A stretch of 47,649 bases of DNA from Actinomycetes bacterium (GCA_024228575.1 JAAETH010000200.1:1-47649), one strand, 5' to 3'. Positions 32,673 through 41,689 are shown, numbered from the stretch's first letter. Made by a program: numbers and translations. The notes: generated from the letters alone by a model not told the origin.

Positions 32673-33710
32673 ATGAGACTAGCAACCGGAGCCGGATACT
32701 GGAGTTCGGGACCGCCCGCAGGCACCCTCGATGCCATCAAGGAGGCCGAACGCCTGGGGTACGACTCGTTCTGGACCGCCGAAGCCTACGGATCTGATGC
32801 CCTGACCCCCCTGGCCTGGTGGGGTTCGCACACAGACACCATCAAGCTGGGCACGGGCATCATCCAGATGTCGGCGCGAACTCCGACGGCGACAGCGATG
32901 GCCGCACTCACGCTTGACCACCTGTCGAACGGTCGCTTCCTCTGCGGCCTTGGCGTTTCGGGTCCACAGGTGGTCGAGGGCTGGTACGGCCAGTCCTACC
33001 CTCGCCCTCTGGCACGTACCCGCGAGTACATCAACATCATGCGTCAGGTGTTCGCACGCGAGTCTCCCGTGGAAGCAGACGGTGATTTCTACCAGCTGCC
33101 ACTCAAGGGTGGGATGGGCATCGGCAAGGCGCTCAAACCCACCGTACATCCCCTCCGCAAGGAGATACCGATCTACCTCGGGGCGGAAGGCCCGAGGAAC
33201 ATCGCTTTGGCCGGCGAGCTGTGCGACGGGTGGCTGCCATTGTTCTTCTCACCCGATGACGACGCCTTCTACCGCACGGCGCTGCAAACGGGCTACGACA
33301 CAGCCGGCAAAGGAACCTTCGGCGCGCCGGGCGGATCCGACTTCGACGTTGTGTGCCCGGTATCGGTGGTGCCGATGGACGACATCGAGAAAGCCGCCGA
33401 CATGGTCAGGCCCATGCTCGCCCTGTATATGGGTGGCATGGGAGCCAAGGGAGCCAACTTCCACCACGAAGTGTTCTGCCGCATGGGCCACGAAGACATC
33501 GCCGACACCGTGCAAGGCCTCTACATGAGCGGCCTCAAGAACGAAGCCGCCGCCGCGATCCCCGTCGAGGTCGTCGAGAAGGTCGCCCTCATCGGACCGA
33601 TCGACAAGATCAAGGCCGACCTCGCCAAATGGGAGGAATCGGTCGTGACTACCATGATGGTCAGCGGCCCGCCCCAGGTCATTCGGCTCATGGCCGAACT
33701 CTGCCTATAG
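32673..33710 (+). CDS. LLM-class flavin/F420-dependent oxidoreductase
   Basis: A 345-residue TIM-barrel oxidoreductase of the luciferase-like monooxygenase family. Supporting elements are A-E-R-L-G-Y-D-S-F-W-T-A-E near the N-terminus, G-T-G-I-I-Q, A-L-T-L-D-H-L-S-N-G-R-F, G-L-G-V-S-G-P-Q-V-V-E-G-W-Y-G and Y-L-G-A-E-G-P. The last patterns are typical of the F420-dependent actinobacterial subgroup rather than of FMN luciferases. GGAGG lies 4 nt before ATG 32673; an ORF start at 32505 would add 56 residues of unlikely sequence. The substrate cannot be predicted. It stands alone, transcribed away from the polysaccharide genes. Confidence 0.9.
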   Translation: MRLATGAGYWSSGPPAGTLDAIKEAERLGYDSFWTAEAYGSDALTPLAWWGSHTDTIKLGTGIIQMSARTPTATAMAALTLDHLSNGRFLCGLGVSGPQVVEGWYGQSYPRPLARTREYINIMRQVFARESPVEADGDFYQLPLKGGMGIGKALKPTVHPLRKEIPIYLGAEGPRNIALAGELCDGWLPLFFSPDDDAFYRTALQTGYDTAGKGTFGAPGGSDFDVVCPVSVVPMDDIEKAADMVRPMLALYMGGMGAKGANFHHEVFCRMGHEDIADTVQGLYMSGLKNEAAAAIPVEVVEKVALIGPIDKIKADLAKWEESVVTTMMVSGPPQVIRLMAELCL

Positions 33711-33833
33711 AGGTCGGCGACCCACGATCGCAGCTTCCCGCCGGATGGTCAGGTCTCTTCAGATGAGTGTCCCACCGTCCGCGTAGAGTGGTGGCAACTT
33801 CCCCCTCGATATTGACAAACCCCGGGGGATAAC

Positions 33834-34355
33834 ATGATCTCAGACGCAGATCGCCGACACCTGCACGACAAACTCGTACGGACGGTTGGCCCCAAAGCCG
33901 CCGAGGACCTCATGGAGCTACTGCCACCAGCAGGCTGGACTGACCTTGCGACGCGTACAGATCTCGCTGCATTCAGGACCAACATGGACTCCAAGTTCGA
34001 GTCCGCCCAGACGAACCTCGACATCGCCAGGACGGAACTGCGCATGGAGATGCAGGACTTGCGCACCGCCGTCGACGCGCGTTTCAGCCAGATCGACGGC
34101 CGTTTCACCGAAATCGACGCACACCTCACCGAGATCGATGCACGTTTCGCAGGCATCGACGGCCGATTCGTCGGCATCGACGGCCGATTCGTCGGCATCA
34201 ACGGCCATCTCGATGCCCTGAGTTCCAAGATCGACGGAGGCTTGGCCGAACTCGGCGGCAAGATCGAGTCGACGCTTGCCAGACAGATTGTGGCCAACAT
34301 CGCCGCGATGATCGCGATGGTCGGCCTGCTGATCGGGCTCAACGCCTTCGGCTAG
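33834..34355 (+). CDS. Small coiled-coil protein with C-terminal membrane anchor
   Basis: A 173-residue protein. The middle (about residues 85-135) is built of near-perfect heptads of the form I-D-x-R-F-x-x; two neighbouring heptads are identical at protein and nearly so at DNA level (21-bp repeats around 34150-34200). Residues 150-170 form a single hydrophobic C-terminal helix, so the protein should be membrane-bound with a cytoplasmic coiled coil. It resembles DUF1640-type anchored coiled coils, but I cannot assign a function. GGGGG precedes ATG 33834. It is flanked by the LLM gene and the intact HNH gene. Confidence 0.75.
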   Translation: MISDADRRHLHDKLVRTVGPKAAEDLMELLPPAGWTDLATRTDLAAFRTNMDSKFESAQTNLDIARTELRMEMQDLRTAVDARFSQIDGRFTEIDAHLTEIDARFAGIDGRFVGIDGRFVGINGHLDALSSKIDGGLAELGGKIESTLARQIVANIAAMIAMVGLLIGLNAFG

Positions 34356-34457
34356 CCCGAGCTCGTCGACCCGCACCGCGTGAAGTGGCGTGCCCGCCCT
34401 TCTTGCATGATCGATGCCGTTCCCCGATGAGGACTTCCGCGTTTGTTTGATACATAG

Positions 34458-34486
34458 TTGTTCCACGAACGTATGTTTGGTATCAT
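34458..34486 (+). promoter_or_regulatory. Leaderless promoter of the intact HNH gene (-35 TTGTTC, -10 TATCAT)
   Basis: TTGTTC (34458-34463) and TATCAT (34481-34486) are separated by 17 bp. The predicted transcription start, 7-8 nt downstream, falls on the ATG at 34494. The surrounding sequence is AT-rich, like that upstream of the HNH pseudogene. Confidence 0.6.
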
Positions 34487-34493
34487 AATGTTG

Positions 34494-35975
34494 ATGACTG
34501 ATAGCCGCCAAAACCAAGGACTACCCGTCGAGCTACTCGACGCGGTCGACGCCGTCGCAAAGGCATTGACGGTCAACTACCGCGTGTACGACACAGAGGC
34601 CCTTCGCAACTGCGTCTCGACGATGACCGGGCTTCGAAACCGGGTCGAAGCACTCGACGCGCGCGTGCTCGACGTTGCCGACCAGCCAGCCGTCTACGCC
34701 CAAGGGACCACCGGCGGATCTGCAACGCTGCGGTCATACCTCTATGCAACGAGCAATGGCCGTCGTGGCCAGCTCGCAGGCCGCACGTTGCGGGCCGACA
34801 GGCTGTCCTCCATGCCCCTGGTCCGCGACGCATTCGAAGCAGGCCAGCTGACACCCGACCACATCCGCGTCCTCGGAGAGCTGACTCAGCCCCGCTTCTA
34901 CCAGCACTTCATCGACGCCGAACAGACGCTGGTCGACTGGGCAACCACCATGGCCTGGGACGAGTTCGCCAAAGCAATTCAGGCATGGCGCAACGCCGCC
35001 GACGACTCCGAACCCGACTTGAAGGACGAGAAGGACCAGCAGGCGCGCAGCGTGCACTTGTCACGAGGCTGGAAAGACCGAGGCATGCTCGACGGCACCC
35101 TCACCCCCGAAGCCAGGGTCCTGGTCGGTGGAGAGGTCGACCGCATTGCGCTGCAACTGCTCAAGCACGATAGGGCCGAAGCCAAGGCCCGTTTGGGCAC
35201 GGACAAGATCACCAACAACGACCTTCAGCGCAGCGCCGCCCAGCGCAGGCACGACGCCCTGGTCATCATGGCGTGCCGTTCCAACGGCGCAGATGCCGAC
35301 ACGGATATGGCCTCCCCCATCGCCCACATCCGTGCATCGCTCGAGTGTGTTCAAGCCGCCCTCGCCAAAGCGGCAGGGCTCGAACCCGAGCCGGTACCAC
35401 CCGAGTTGTTCGAGTGCGAGTTCGACGATGGAACAGCCATGACCTACCACCAGCTGGTCAAGTACTTGGTCCAGGCCAAGGTCCACTCGGTGGTGCTTTC
35501 CCAGAACGGTGAAGTGCTGCACTACGGCACCGGCCGGCGCTGGTTCACCCCCAAGCAGAGGCAGGCCATCGCCTACCGAGACCGCTGGTGCAACTGCGGC
35601 TGTGGGTTGCTCGCCCGCCAGGTCGATACCGACCACGTTCTGGCAGCCGAAGACGGTGGGCTAACCAACCTCGACAACGGCGAACCCCGCTGCCGAACGA
35701 CCCATACCCGCAAAACGGCTGCCGAGAACCACCGGAGAGCCGAGCTGCGGCGCCAGAAGCAGTGGGCAGTCCGCGAAGAGCGCGAGCGAGAAGAGACAGA
35801 TTCCGTCGACCAGCGACCACCATCCGAAGTGTTTGATCGACCACCCGACGAGACCGGCAAGTCTCGCGACATGTGGTGTCAAATCGATCCAGACCGCGGA
35901 CCGCCACCACCGACGGAGACGCACGTGCAGATCCTCTATCGCCACCTCTACTACCCGGACGAAGAGACGTTCTAG
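34494..35975 (+). CDS. DUF222/HNH endonuclease protein (13E12-repeat family), intact copy
   Basis: A 493-residue protein. The N-terminal two thirds is the DUF222 region (L-S-S-M-P-L-V-R-D-A-F-E-A-G, G-E-L-T-Q-P-R-F-Y). The C-terminal HNH fold has C-N-C-G-C, D-T-D-H, N-L-D-N and C-R-T-T-H-T-R-K as zinc and catalytic ligands, with a lone His where many relatives have His-His. A Glu/Arg-rich tail follows. Family members are multicopy in many Actinobacteria; their biological role is unsettled. I chose ATG 34494 because a good promoter predicts transcription starting there and because the pseudogene copy then has an N-terminus of identical length. ATG 34488 and 34473 are in-frame alternatives. Confidence 0.9.
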   Translation: MTDSRQNQGLPVELLDAVDAVAKALTVNYRVYDTEALRNCVSTMTGLRNRVEALDARVLDVADQPAVYAQGTTGGSATLRSYLYATSNGRRGQLAGRTLRADRLSSMPLVRDAFEAGQLTPDHIRVLGELTQPRFYQHFIDAEQTLVDWATTMAWDEFAKAIQAWRNAADDSEPDLKDEKDQQARSVHLSRGWKDRGMLDGTLTPEARVLVGGEVDRIALQLLKHDRAEAKARLGTDKITNNDLQRSAAQRRHDALVIMACRSNGADADTDMASPIAHIRASLECVQAALAKAAGLEPEPVPPELFECEFDDGTAMTYHQLVKYLVQAKVHSVVLSQNGEVLHYGTGRRWFTPKQRQAIAYRDRWCNCGCGLLARQVDTDHVLAAEDGGLTNLDNGEPRCRTTHTRKTAAENHRRAELRRQKQWAVREEREREETDSVDQRPPSEVFDRPPDETGKSRDMWCQIDPDRGPPPPTETHVQILYRHLYYPDEETF

Positions 35976-36153
35976 CGGCACAGACACGCAATAGGAATCT
36001 GCCATCAGCGGCTGGAACGAAACAATCCGCCCGTTCTGGCGATGTGGCGCGCCCGGCGGTCGGCCTTTCGAATTGACGGTCACCATCAGAGTGCCCCACC
36101 AGAGTCTCGAGGCAGAATCGCGCTTGGGTCACGAGTTGATACAGACTGGTCGG

Positions 36154-37635
36154 GTGACAGTTCCCATTCCCCCCAGCACCCCAGTTCTCGTCGGGGTTGG
36201 CCAGCTCTCCCACAAACCCGGAGATCTCGACGATGCCGTCGAAGCACTCGAGCTGATGGCGCGGGCATGCGAACTCGCAGCTCTCGACGCCGGCTCGACC
36301 CAACTGCTCTCGTCGGCGTCGACCATCGCCGCGGTCAAGGGCGCCTGGAAATACAGCGATCCGGCTCGCCTGCTGGCCGATCGGTTCGGAGCCAGCGACG
36401 CCCGCACGGTCCTGTCGACCGATGGCGGCAACACCCCCCAATCGCTCGTCAACCGACTGGCGATGCGCATCGCCGAAGGGGCGACCGATGTGTCCATCAT
36501 CGTCGGCGCCGAGACGATCTGGAGCCGGCGTCGCGCTCGCAGGGCCGGTATGTGGATCGACATGATCGAACAGACCGATATCAAACCCGATGAGGTCGCA
36601 GGCGCCGACCTGGACATGGTCGACCCGTTCGAGCAATCGCGAGGCCTTTCCCAGCCCATCCACATGTACCCACTGTTCGAGTCGGCGGTGCGCTACTCCA
36701 ATGGCGAGACTCTGAACGAACACCGCGACCGTCTTTCACGGCTGTGGGCCGGGTTCAACGAGGTCGCTGTCGCCAACCCCAACGCCTGGTTCCGCACTCC
36801 GATGAGCGCCGACGAGATCCGCAACCCCTCCGGGTCAAATCGAATGATCGGATTTCCCTACACAAAGGCGATGAACTCGAACTGGGATCTCGACCAGGCC
36901 GCGGCGCTGATCCTCTGTCCGGCCGAAACAGCCGAGCAGCTTGGCGTCTGCCGCGACAGGTGGGTCTTTCCGCTCGCCGGTACCGACGGCTCTGACACGC
37001 AGACAGTGACGAACCGCGGGGTGCTTCACGAATCACCCGCCATACGTGTTGCCGGCGGTCGCTGCCTGGAGATGGCCGGTGTCGGCCCTGACGAGGTCGG
37101 CCATATCGACCTGTACTCGTGTTTCCCGTCGGCCGTTCAGATTGGCGCACGCGAGATCGGGTTCGGTCTCGACCGTCAGCTCACCGTCACCGGTGGACTG
37201 ACGTTCGCCGGTGGACCGCTGAACAACTATGTGACCCACTCGATCGCCACGATGGCAGGTGTGTTGCGCGACGACCCGGGTTCGGTCGGGTTCTGCAGTG
37301 CGAACGGCGGCTTCGTCACCAAACACGCATTCGGCGCGTACTCGACGGACCCACCGGCCAACGGCTACTGGACAGAGAACTGCCAGAACGACATCGACAC
37401 CCACCCGACCGCAATCGGAGCCCCCGACCACGTCGGACCCGTCGAGATCGAGGCCTACACCGTCATGTTCGACGCCGATGGTCCCGAGCGGGCACTGGTC
37501 GCGTGTCGAGTGGCCCCAGGTGTCCGCACATGGGCCAACTCGAACGACCCAGATCTGATGGCAGCGATGACCGAAACAGAGTTCATCGGAAAGACTGGTT
37601 CGGTCGACGGAGAGGGCGTTCTGACGGTTAACTGA
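36154..37635 (+). CDS. Thiolase-fold acetyl-CoA acetyltransferase-like protein (nucleophile Cys absent)
   Basis: A 493-residue protein of the actinobacterial thiolase-like family annotated as acetyl-CoA acetyltransferase. It contains V-G-V-G-Q, I-V-G-A-E, D-L-Y-S-C-F-P-S-A-V-Q, G-G-L-T-F-A-G-G-P-L-N-N-Y and S-A-N-G-G-F-V-T-K-H-A-F-G. At the usual nucleophile position the sequence reads T-D-G-G-N-T-P-Q-S rather than C-x-S, so it may not be a classical thiolase; I recall the same substitution in relatives. I chose GTG 36154 over the longer ORF start at 36073 because V-P-I-P-P-S-T-P-V-L-V-G-V-G follows at once. It lies 2 nt upstream of galE. Confidence 0.83.
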   Translation: MTVPIPPSTPVLVGVGQLSHKPGDLDDAVEALELMARACELAALDAGSTQLLSSASTIAAVKGAWKYSDPARLLADRFGASDARTVLSTDGGNTPQSLVNRLAMRIAEGATDVSIIVGAETIWSRRRARRAGMWIDMIEQTDIKPDEVAGADLDMVDPFEQSRGLSQPIHMYPLFESAVRYSNGETLNEHRDRLSRLWAGFNEVAVANPNAWFRTPMSADEIRNPSGSNRMIGFPYTKAMNSNWDLDQAAALILCPAETAEQLGVCRDRWVFPLAGTDGSDTQTVTNRGVLHESPAIRVAGGRCLEMAGVGPDEVGHIDLYSCFPSAVQIGAREIGFGLDRQLTVTGGLTFAGGPLNNYVTHSIATMAGVLRDDPGSVGFCSANGGFVTKHAFGAYSTDPPANGYWTENCQNDIDTHPTAIGAPDHVGPVEIEAYTVMFDADGPERALVACRVAPGVRTWANSNDPDLMAAMTETEFIGKTGSVDGEGVLTVN

Positions 37636-37637
37636 GG

Positions 37638-38705
37638 ATGATGCCAGAACAACACGATGGCCCGACGGCCGATGAGAAGGGCCTCATCCTGATCACCGGT
37701 GGCGCTGGATACATCGGAAGCCACACCGTGGTTGCCTTGCACGAAGCGGGGTACCGCTGCGTCGTACTCGACAACCTCGCGAACTCGTCCAGCAGCGTGC
37801 TCGGCGGCATAGCGAAGATCATCGGCACCACACCCGACTTCGTCGAAGCCGATGTGGCCGACACTCATACGCTTGACCAGGTGTTCGAGAGCCGACGAAT
37901 CGACGCGGTCATCCACCTCGCCGGCCTGAAGTCAGTCGGTGAATCGGTCTCGAGTCCCCTCGACTACTACTCGGTCAATCTCGAGTCGACTCTGTCGCTC
38001 CTGCGGTCCATGCACCGATTCGAATGCCACACTCTGCTGTTCTCGTCATCAGCCGCGGTGTATGCACCCGGACAGGAGTCACCGATCACCGAAACGGCCG
38101 CCATCCAGCCGACAAGTCCATACGGCCGCAGCAAGCAGATGATCGAGCAAATCCTCGTCGATACCGCCGCCTCAGATGACCGCTGGCGAGTCGGTCTTCT
38201 TCGCTGCTTCAACCCCGTCGGAACACATCCATCGGGAAGCATTGGCGAGAGCCCGGGCAGCAAACCAAACAACCTCATGCCATCTGTCATGGATGTTGCC
38301 GCAGGACGCGGCGAAACTCTGCGACTCTTCGGCGATGACTACCCAACACCCGACGGCACCTGTATTCGCGACTACATCCACGTGATGGACATCGCCCGCG
38401 GCATCGTTGCGGGGCTACAGCGAGTTCGCGCGATGACGGGCACACGTGTCTGGAACCTCGGCACGGGTCGCGGAACATCGGTGAGAGAACTTGTTTCGGC
38501 AGCCGAGGAAGCGACGGGAGTCGAGATCCCCACGAGCGTGACGGATCGTAGACCCGGCGATCAACCGGTCGCCATAGCCGCGATAGGGCGGGCACAACAT
38601 GAGTTGAGCTGGGATGCTGAACACGATGTCGCAACAATGTGCGATGACCACTGGAGATGGCACCGCCTGCATGCCGCACCCGCGACGACAGCATCTCCAC
38701 CCTGA
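37638..38705 (+). CDS. galE: UDP-glucose 4-epimerase
   Basis: A 355-residue extended short-chain dehydrogenase. The NAD-binding T-G-G-A-G-Y-I-G-S-H, H-L-A-G-L-K-S-V-G-E-S, S-S-S-A-A-V-Y, the catalytic Y-G-R-S-K and the GalE-type R-D-Y-I-H-V-M-D are all present. It interconverts UDP-glucose and UDP-galactose (or the N-acetyl forms), supplying donors for the glycosyltransferases here. The ATG is 2 nt after the thiolase-like stop, with only GAGG overlapping it as a ribosome-binding site. The substrate side-chain choice (UDP-Glc or UDP-GlcNAc) cannot be told from what I can see. A polymerase gene follows 57 nt later. Confidence 0.93.
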   Translation: MMPEQHDGPTADEKGLILITGGAGYIGSHTVVALHEAGYRCVVLDNLANSSSSVLGGIAKIIGTTPDFVEADVADTHTLDQVFESRRIDAVIHLAGLKSVGESVSSPLDYYSVNLESTLSLLRSMHRFECHTLLFSSSAAVYAPGQESPITETAAIQPTSPYGRSKQMIEQILVDTAASDDRWRVGLLRCFNPVGTHPSGSIGESPGSKPNNLMPSVMDVAAGRGETLRLFGDDYPTPDGTCIRDYIHVMDIARGIVAGLQRVRAMTGTRVWNLGTGRGTSVRELVSAAEEATGVEIPTSVTDRRPGDQPVAIAAIGRAQHELSWDAEHDVATMCDDHWRWHRLHAAPATTASPP

Positions 38706-38750
38706 CTAGACACAACCACTCGATTCACGAACTCGCGACGGGCGCCTGGC

Positions 38751-38756
38751 TAGGGT
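38751..38756 (+). promoter_or_regulatory. Candidate -10 box (TAGGGT) for polymerase copy 4
   Basis: TAGGGT ends 6 nt before the GTG start at 38763, and there is no Shine-Dalgarno sequence between them, so transcription probably starts at the GTG. No clear -35 is visible. Confidence 0.4.
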
Positions 38757-38762
38757 GTCCGA

Positions 38763-40127
38763 GTGCCCCCTGCTGTAGAAACGAGACCGCGCCAGGATGA
38801 GGCTGTCAATCCCCCACTAGCGCCCCGGCAGTCCCGGATCCCGGTCATGATCACCGTTGGAGTCGCTTCGGCCAGCATGATCGCTTGGTCGCCGATCTCG
38901 GTCCGGGGCGAATACGGCCTCACGGTCCCGATGCTCGCCCTTACAGCCGCCATCGGCTTCGAAGTCGTGTCTGGTCGGATGCCCCGCCACGTACTCGGAG
39001 TGGCATTTCGCTGGACGACCAGCCCCTTGGCTCTTTGGGTGATTGCGAGCACAGTTCTGATTCCGCTGGTATTCGCTGGTACCGCGGTGTTTCGCACCGC
39101 CGAGGGACAGGTTCCGCTCGGGCTCGGGGCTCGCAACTTCTTCCACCTGGCTCAATTGGGAGTGTTCGCTGCAATCGCTGGCTTCATCGGGCACCTGGCA
39201 AACAGCGGCGGAGTCAAACGGCGACAATTGGCTCGGTCATTCGTCGCTTCAGGATGGGTGTGTGCTGCCTTCGGGGTGCTACAGGTCAGCTATAACCTCG
39301 GCTGGCTCCCCGAGGTCGAACGGCTGTTCAACAACCCGAGCTTCGCCCACAACCCAGGCCAGAGGATCTCGGAATCGATTCCACGCCTGAGCGCCCTGCT
39401 GGTCGAGCCCAGCTTCGCAGCGGCCTTCATTGCCGGCTACACGGCCTTCGTCGCAATGTTGTTCGTCGGACGATCCTGCGTCGCCAGTCAAACAACGCTG
39501 GGTGTCTCGACAGGATTGGGTGTGCTCATGCTTGCTGCCACTGCATCCACAACCGGCGCAGTCGGGCTCGGAACGGTATTGGCCTCGCTGCTCTTCGCTC
39601 GGCGAGGCAGGACCATTGCCCATGACAGGCGGGCCCTTGGCATCCTCGTTGCGACAATCGCCGCTTTGGTAGTCTTCGTCATCGTTGCTGCCACCATGTT
39701 GGACGCGTCGATTGCCGACGGAGTCTCCGAAGTCGTAACCGAAAAAGCCGAATCCGACTCTGCGCTTTCGCGGGCAGAAGGCGAGCGGCTTGCCTTCGAG
39801 ACTCTGTTCGCCACAGGTGGGCTGGGCGCCGGTTGGGGCTCGGGTGATGCATTCTCGTTGGCGTCGAGCATCGCTGTTGGTCTTGGCATCCCCGGCATCG
39901 CTCTGGCGCTCAACGCGCTGTGGTGTCGACGTCACGAACTCGCCGACGACGAAGTTGCCCGCGCCGCCCGGACAGCCCTGGTCGTTTCTGTTCTGGCCGC
40001 CCTGGCTTCGGTTCCTCAGTACGTGTTGTTCCACTTCTGGATCCTCTGCGGACTCGGCCTGCGGCCAAGGATCGCACCGTTGTCGGGCACAAGCGCTCAG
40101 TCTCCTGGAATACTGCTCACGCCATGA
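38763..40127 (+). CDS. Wzy/O-antigen-ligase-like polysaccharide polymerase (copy 4)
   Basis: A 454-residue polytopic membrane protein with about 11 helices. It has V-E-P-S-F-A-A-A-F in the mid-protein position where the others have x-P-N, and S-R-A-E-G-E-R-L-A followed by G-A-G-W-G-S-G-D-A-F-S in the large loop. The S-H-N motif of copies 1 and 5 is absent, so it belongs to a different branch of the family. It is expected to polymerise lipid-linked units on the outer face. The GTG start is probably leaderless. The stop overlaps the start of the kinase-dead BY-kinase homologue by 4 nt, so the two are translated together and likely function as a pair. Confidence 0.83.
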   Translation: MPPAVETRPRQDEAVNPPLAPRQSRIPVMITVGVASASMIAWSPISVRGEYGLTVPMLALTAAIGFEVVSGRMPRHVLGVAFRWTTSPLALWVIASTVLIPLVFAGTAVFRTAEGQVPLGLGARNFFHLAQLGVFAAIAGFIGHLANSGGVKRRQLARSFVASGWVCAAFGVLQVSYNLGWLPEVERLFNNPSFAHNPGQRISESIPRLSALLVEPSFAAAFIAGYTAFVAMLFVGRSCVASQTTLGVSTGLGVLMLAATASTTGAVGLGTVLASLLFARRGRTIAHDRRALGILVATIAALVVFVIVAATMLDASIADGVSEVVTEKAESDSALSRAEGERLAFETLFATGGLGAGWGSGDAFSLASSIAVGLGIPGIALALNALWCRRHELADDEVARAARTALVVSVLAALASVPQYVLFHFWILCGLGLRPRIAPLSGTSAQSPGILLTP

Positions 40128-41689
40128 TCTCCACCTCGCGAACCGAGGACGAATTGCTCGGTCTCCGGGCAACGCGAGCCCTCGCAATGTCGATACCTCT
40201 GGCGCTACTCGCGGCACTTGCCACGTGGATGGCCAGCTCCACACTCGACAGTTCCTCGGCAGGGCCCTTCTCTTCGGAATCAACAATCGAGCTCACCGAC
40301 ACCGTCACCAACGGCGTCAACGTTGGCCTTTCGACGCCGATTGATCACCGAGAAACATCCGCGGCGGCTGCCTATGTCAATTCCTCGGAGTTTGACGAGG
40401 CCGTTCGGTTCGATTTGGGAGCTGACGGCGCTGCAGTCAATTGGATATGGGGTGAATACTCATCTTCGACACCACTCCTCACCATCGAGGTCAACGCGAC
40501 CAAGCGTGCGACCGCTGTGGCAGCAAACGAAATCGCCGTGGCGAAGTTCATCGAGTTTCGCATCGAAACAGAACTGACCGAGCTTCAGACAACGCTCGGG
40601 TCCCTCAGAGAACGGCGTGACATCCAGGTGGAGGTGGTGGACGGGCTCACGTCCGAGCTGGAAGCGGCGCACTCGGCCGAGGCGACCACAAGAGCCGGAA
40701 CGATCCAACGTCAGCTCAACGCCTCAATCACTCGCCTCGCTCAACACGAGGCTATGATCCAAGACCGCGAATTGCTGGTCGCTGGAGCCACCGGCCAGGT
40801 CACGGTTCTGGCGCGACCATCCAAGGCGGTCGACCTCGCCGCTCCACCCTCACACGCAGCGCGGGCAGGTGCAGCATTTGTTGTCTTCATTGTCGGCGCC
40901 CTGCTGGTGGGCCGATTCCGTAATCGGCTGGAAGTGGCCGAAGAGGTGGCAGCCATCGCAGGCGCCGCAGCCCCCGTCCTGGCAGTCATGCCAGAGTTTC
41001 AGCGACCCTTCCGACGTGGGAGCGAAACCCTTGTTGTCGGTCACCCGAGTTCTCCTCCCGAAGCCAATGCCTTTTGCGGCTTGTGCACTCGAATCGAAGT
41101 CGCCACCGAAGGCAGGACTCCTATCGCTATCTCCTTGATCAGCGCTTCGACGAGACTCACAAGCGCGGTCGTCACGGCGAACCTCGTCCTCTCGATTGCG
41201 CGGCTCGGCCGAAGCGTCGGAGTGGTTGACGGGACGTTTCCCCGTGGAATTGTCTCACAGCTCTTCGCGCCGCAGGGAGACAACGCTCTTCACAGCGTCA
41301 TCGACGGCTCCCTCGACCCGACCAGTGTCAGCTGGCCGCCGGCCGCCACGTCGGCCGGGCAAATCGAACTCCTCGTCTCCAGAAATCGGAGTGCGCCCGA
41401 TGAGACGCCCGAGGTCTCGCACGCTGCCGTCACAGCAGCATTCGAGCGTCTCCGGCAAGTGTGGGACGTCGTTGCTGTCGACTGCCCGCCGATCGGGACC
41501 TCGAGCTGGTCGACCTTGCTGGCTTCAGCCTCCGATGCGGTGATTCTGGTCGTGCCCTTGAGAAGGACGAAGCGCAGGGAGCTGGAGGATGCCCTTGCCG
41601 AACTCACCGGCATGAAGGCGCCCATGATCGGCATCGTCGTGACCCACGCCAAGTCGCGCTTCTCGTTCCGCAGCCTGATCGATCGATAG
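40124..41689 (+). CDS. Wzz-BY-kinase homologue with destroyed Walker A and no tyrosine tail
   Basis: A 521-residue protein that aligns along its whole cytoplasmic half with the active BY-kinase at 18983-20584 (shared P-V-L-A-x-x-P-E-F, F-R-x-G-S, L-V-V-G, A-x-L-G/S-R-S-V, V-D-C-P-P). The Wzz part has helices at about 21-38 and 247-263. Where the active protein has N-E-G-K-S, this one has R-L-T-S-A (344-348), losing the P-loop Lys and Ser. Walker A' V-V-D-G-T lacks the second Asp. Walker B V-A-V-D-C-P-P is kept. The C-terminus, F-S-F-R-S-L-I-D-R, has no tyrosine. The frame is fully open, so this is not an ordinary pseudogene; it is probably a kinase-dead co-polymerase for copy 4. The 3' end overlaps the convergent fusion gene by 165 bp. 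Confidence 0.88.
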   Translation: MISTSRTEDELLGLRATRALAMSIPLALLAALATWMASSTLDSSSAGPFSSESTIELTDTVTNGVNVGLSTPIDHRETSAAAAYVNSSEFDEAVRFDLGADGAAVNWIWGEYSSSTPLLTIEVNATKRATAVAANEIAVAKFIEFRIETELTELQTTLGSLRERRDIQVEVVDGLTSELEAAHSAEATTRAGTIQRQLNASITRLAQHEAMIQDRELLVAGATGQVTVLARPSKAVDLAAPPSHAARAGAAFVVFIVGALLVGRFRNRLEVAEEVAAIAGAAAPVLAVMPEFQRPFRRGSETLVVGHPSSPPEANAFCGLCTRIEVATEGRTPIAISLISASTRLTSAVVTANLVLSIARLGRSVGVVDGTFPRGIVSQLFAPQGDNALHSVIDGSLDPTSVSWPPAATSAGQIELLVSRNRSAPDETPEVSHAAVTAAFERLRQVWDVVAVDCPPIGTSSWSTLLASASDAVILVVPLRRTKRRELEDALAELTGMKAPMIGIVVTHAKSRFSFRSLIDR

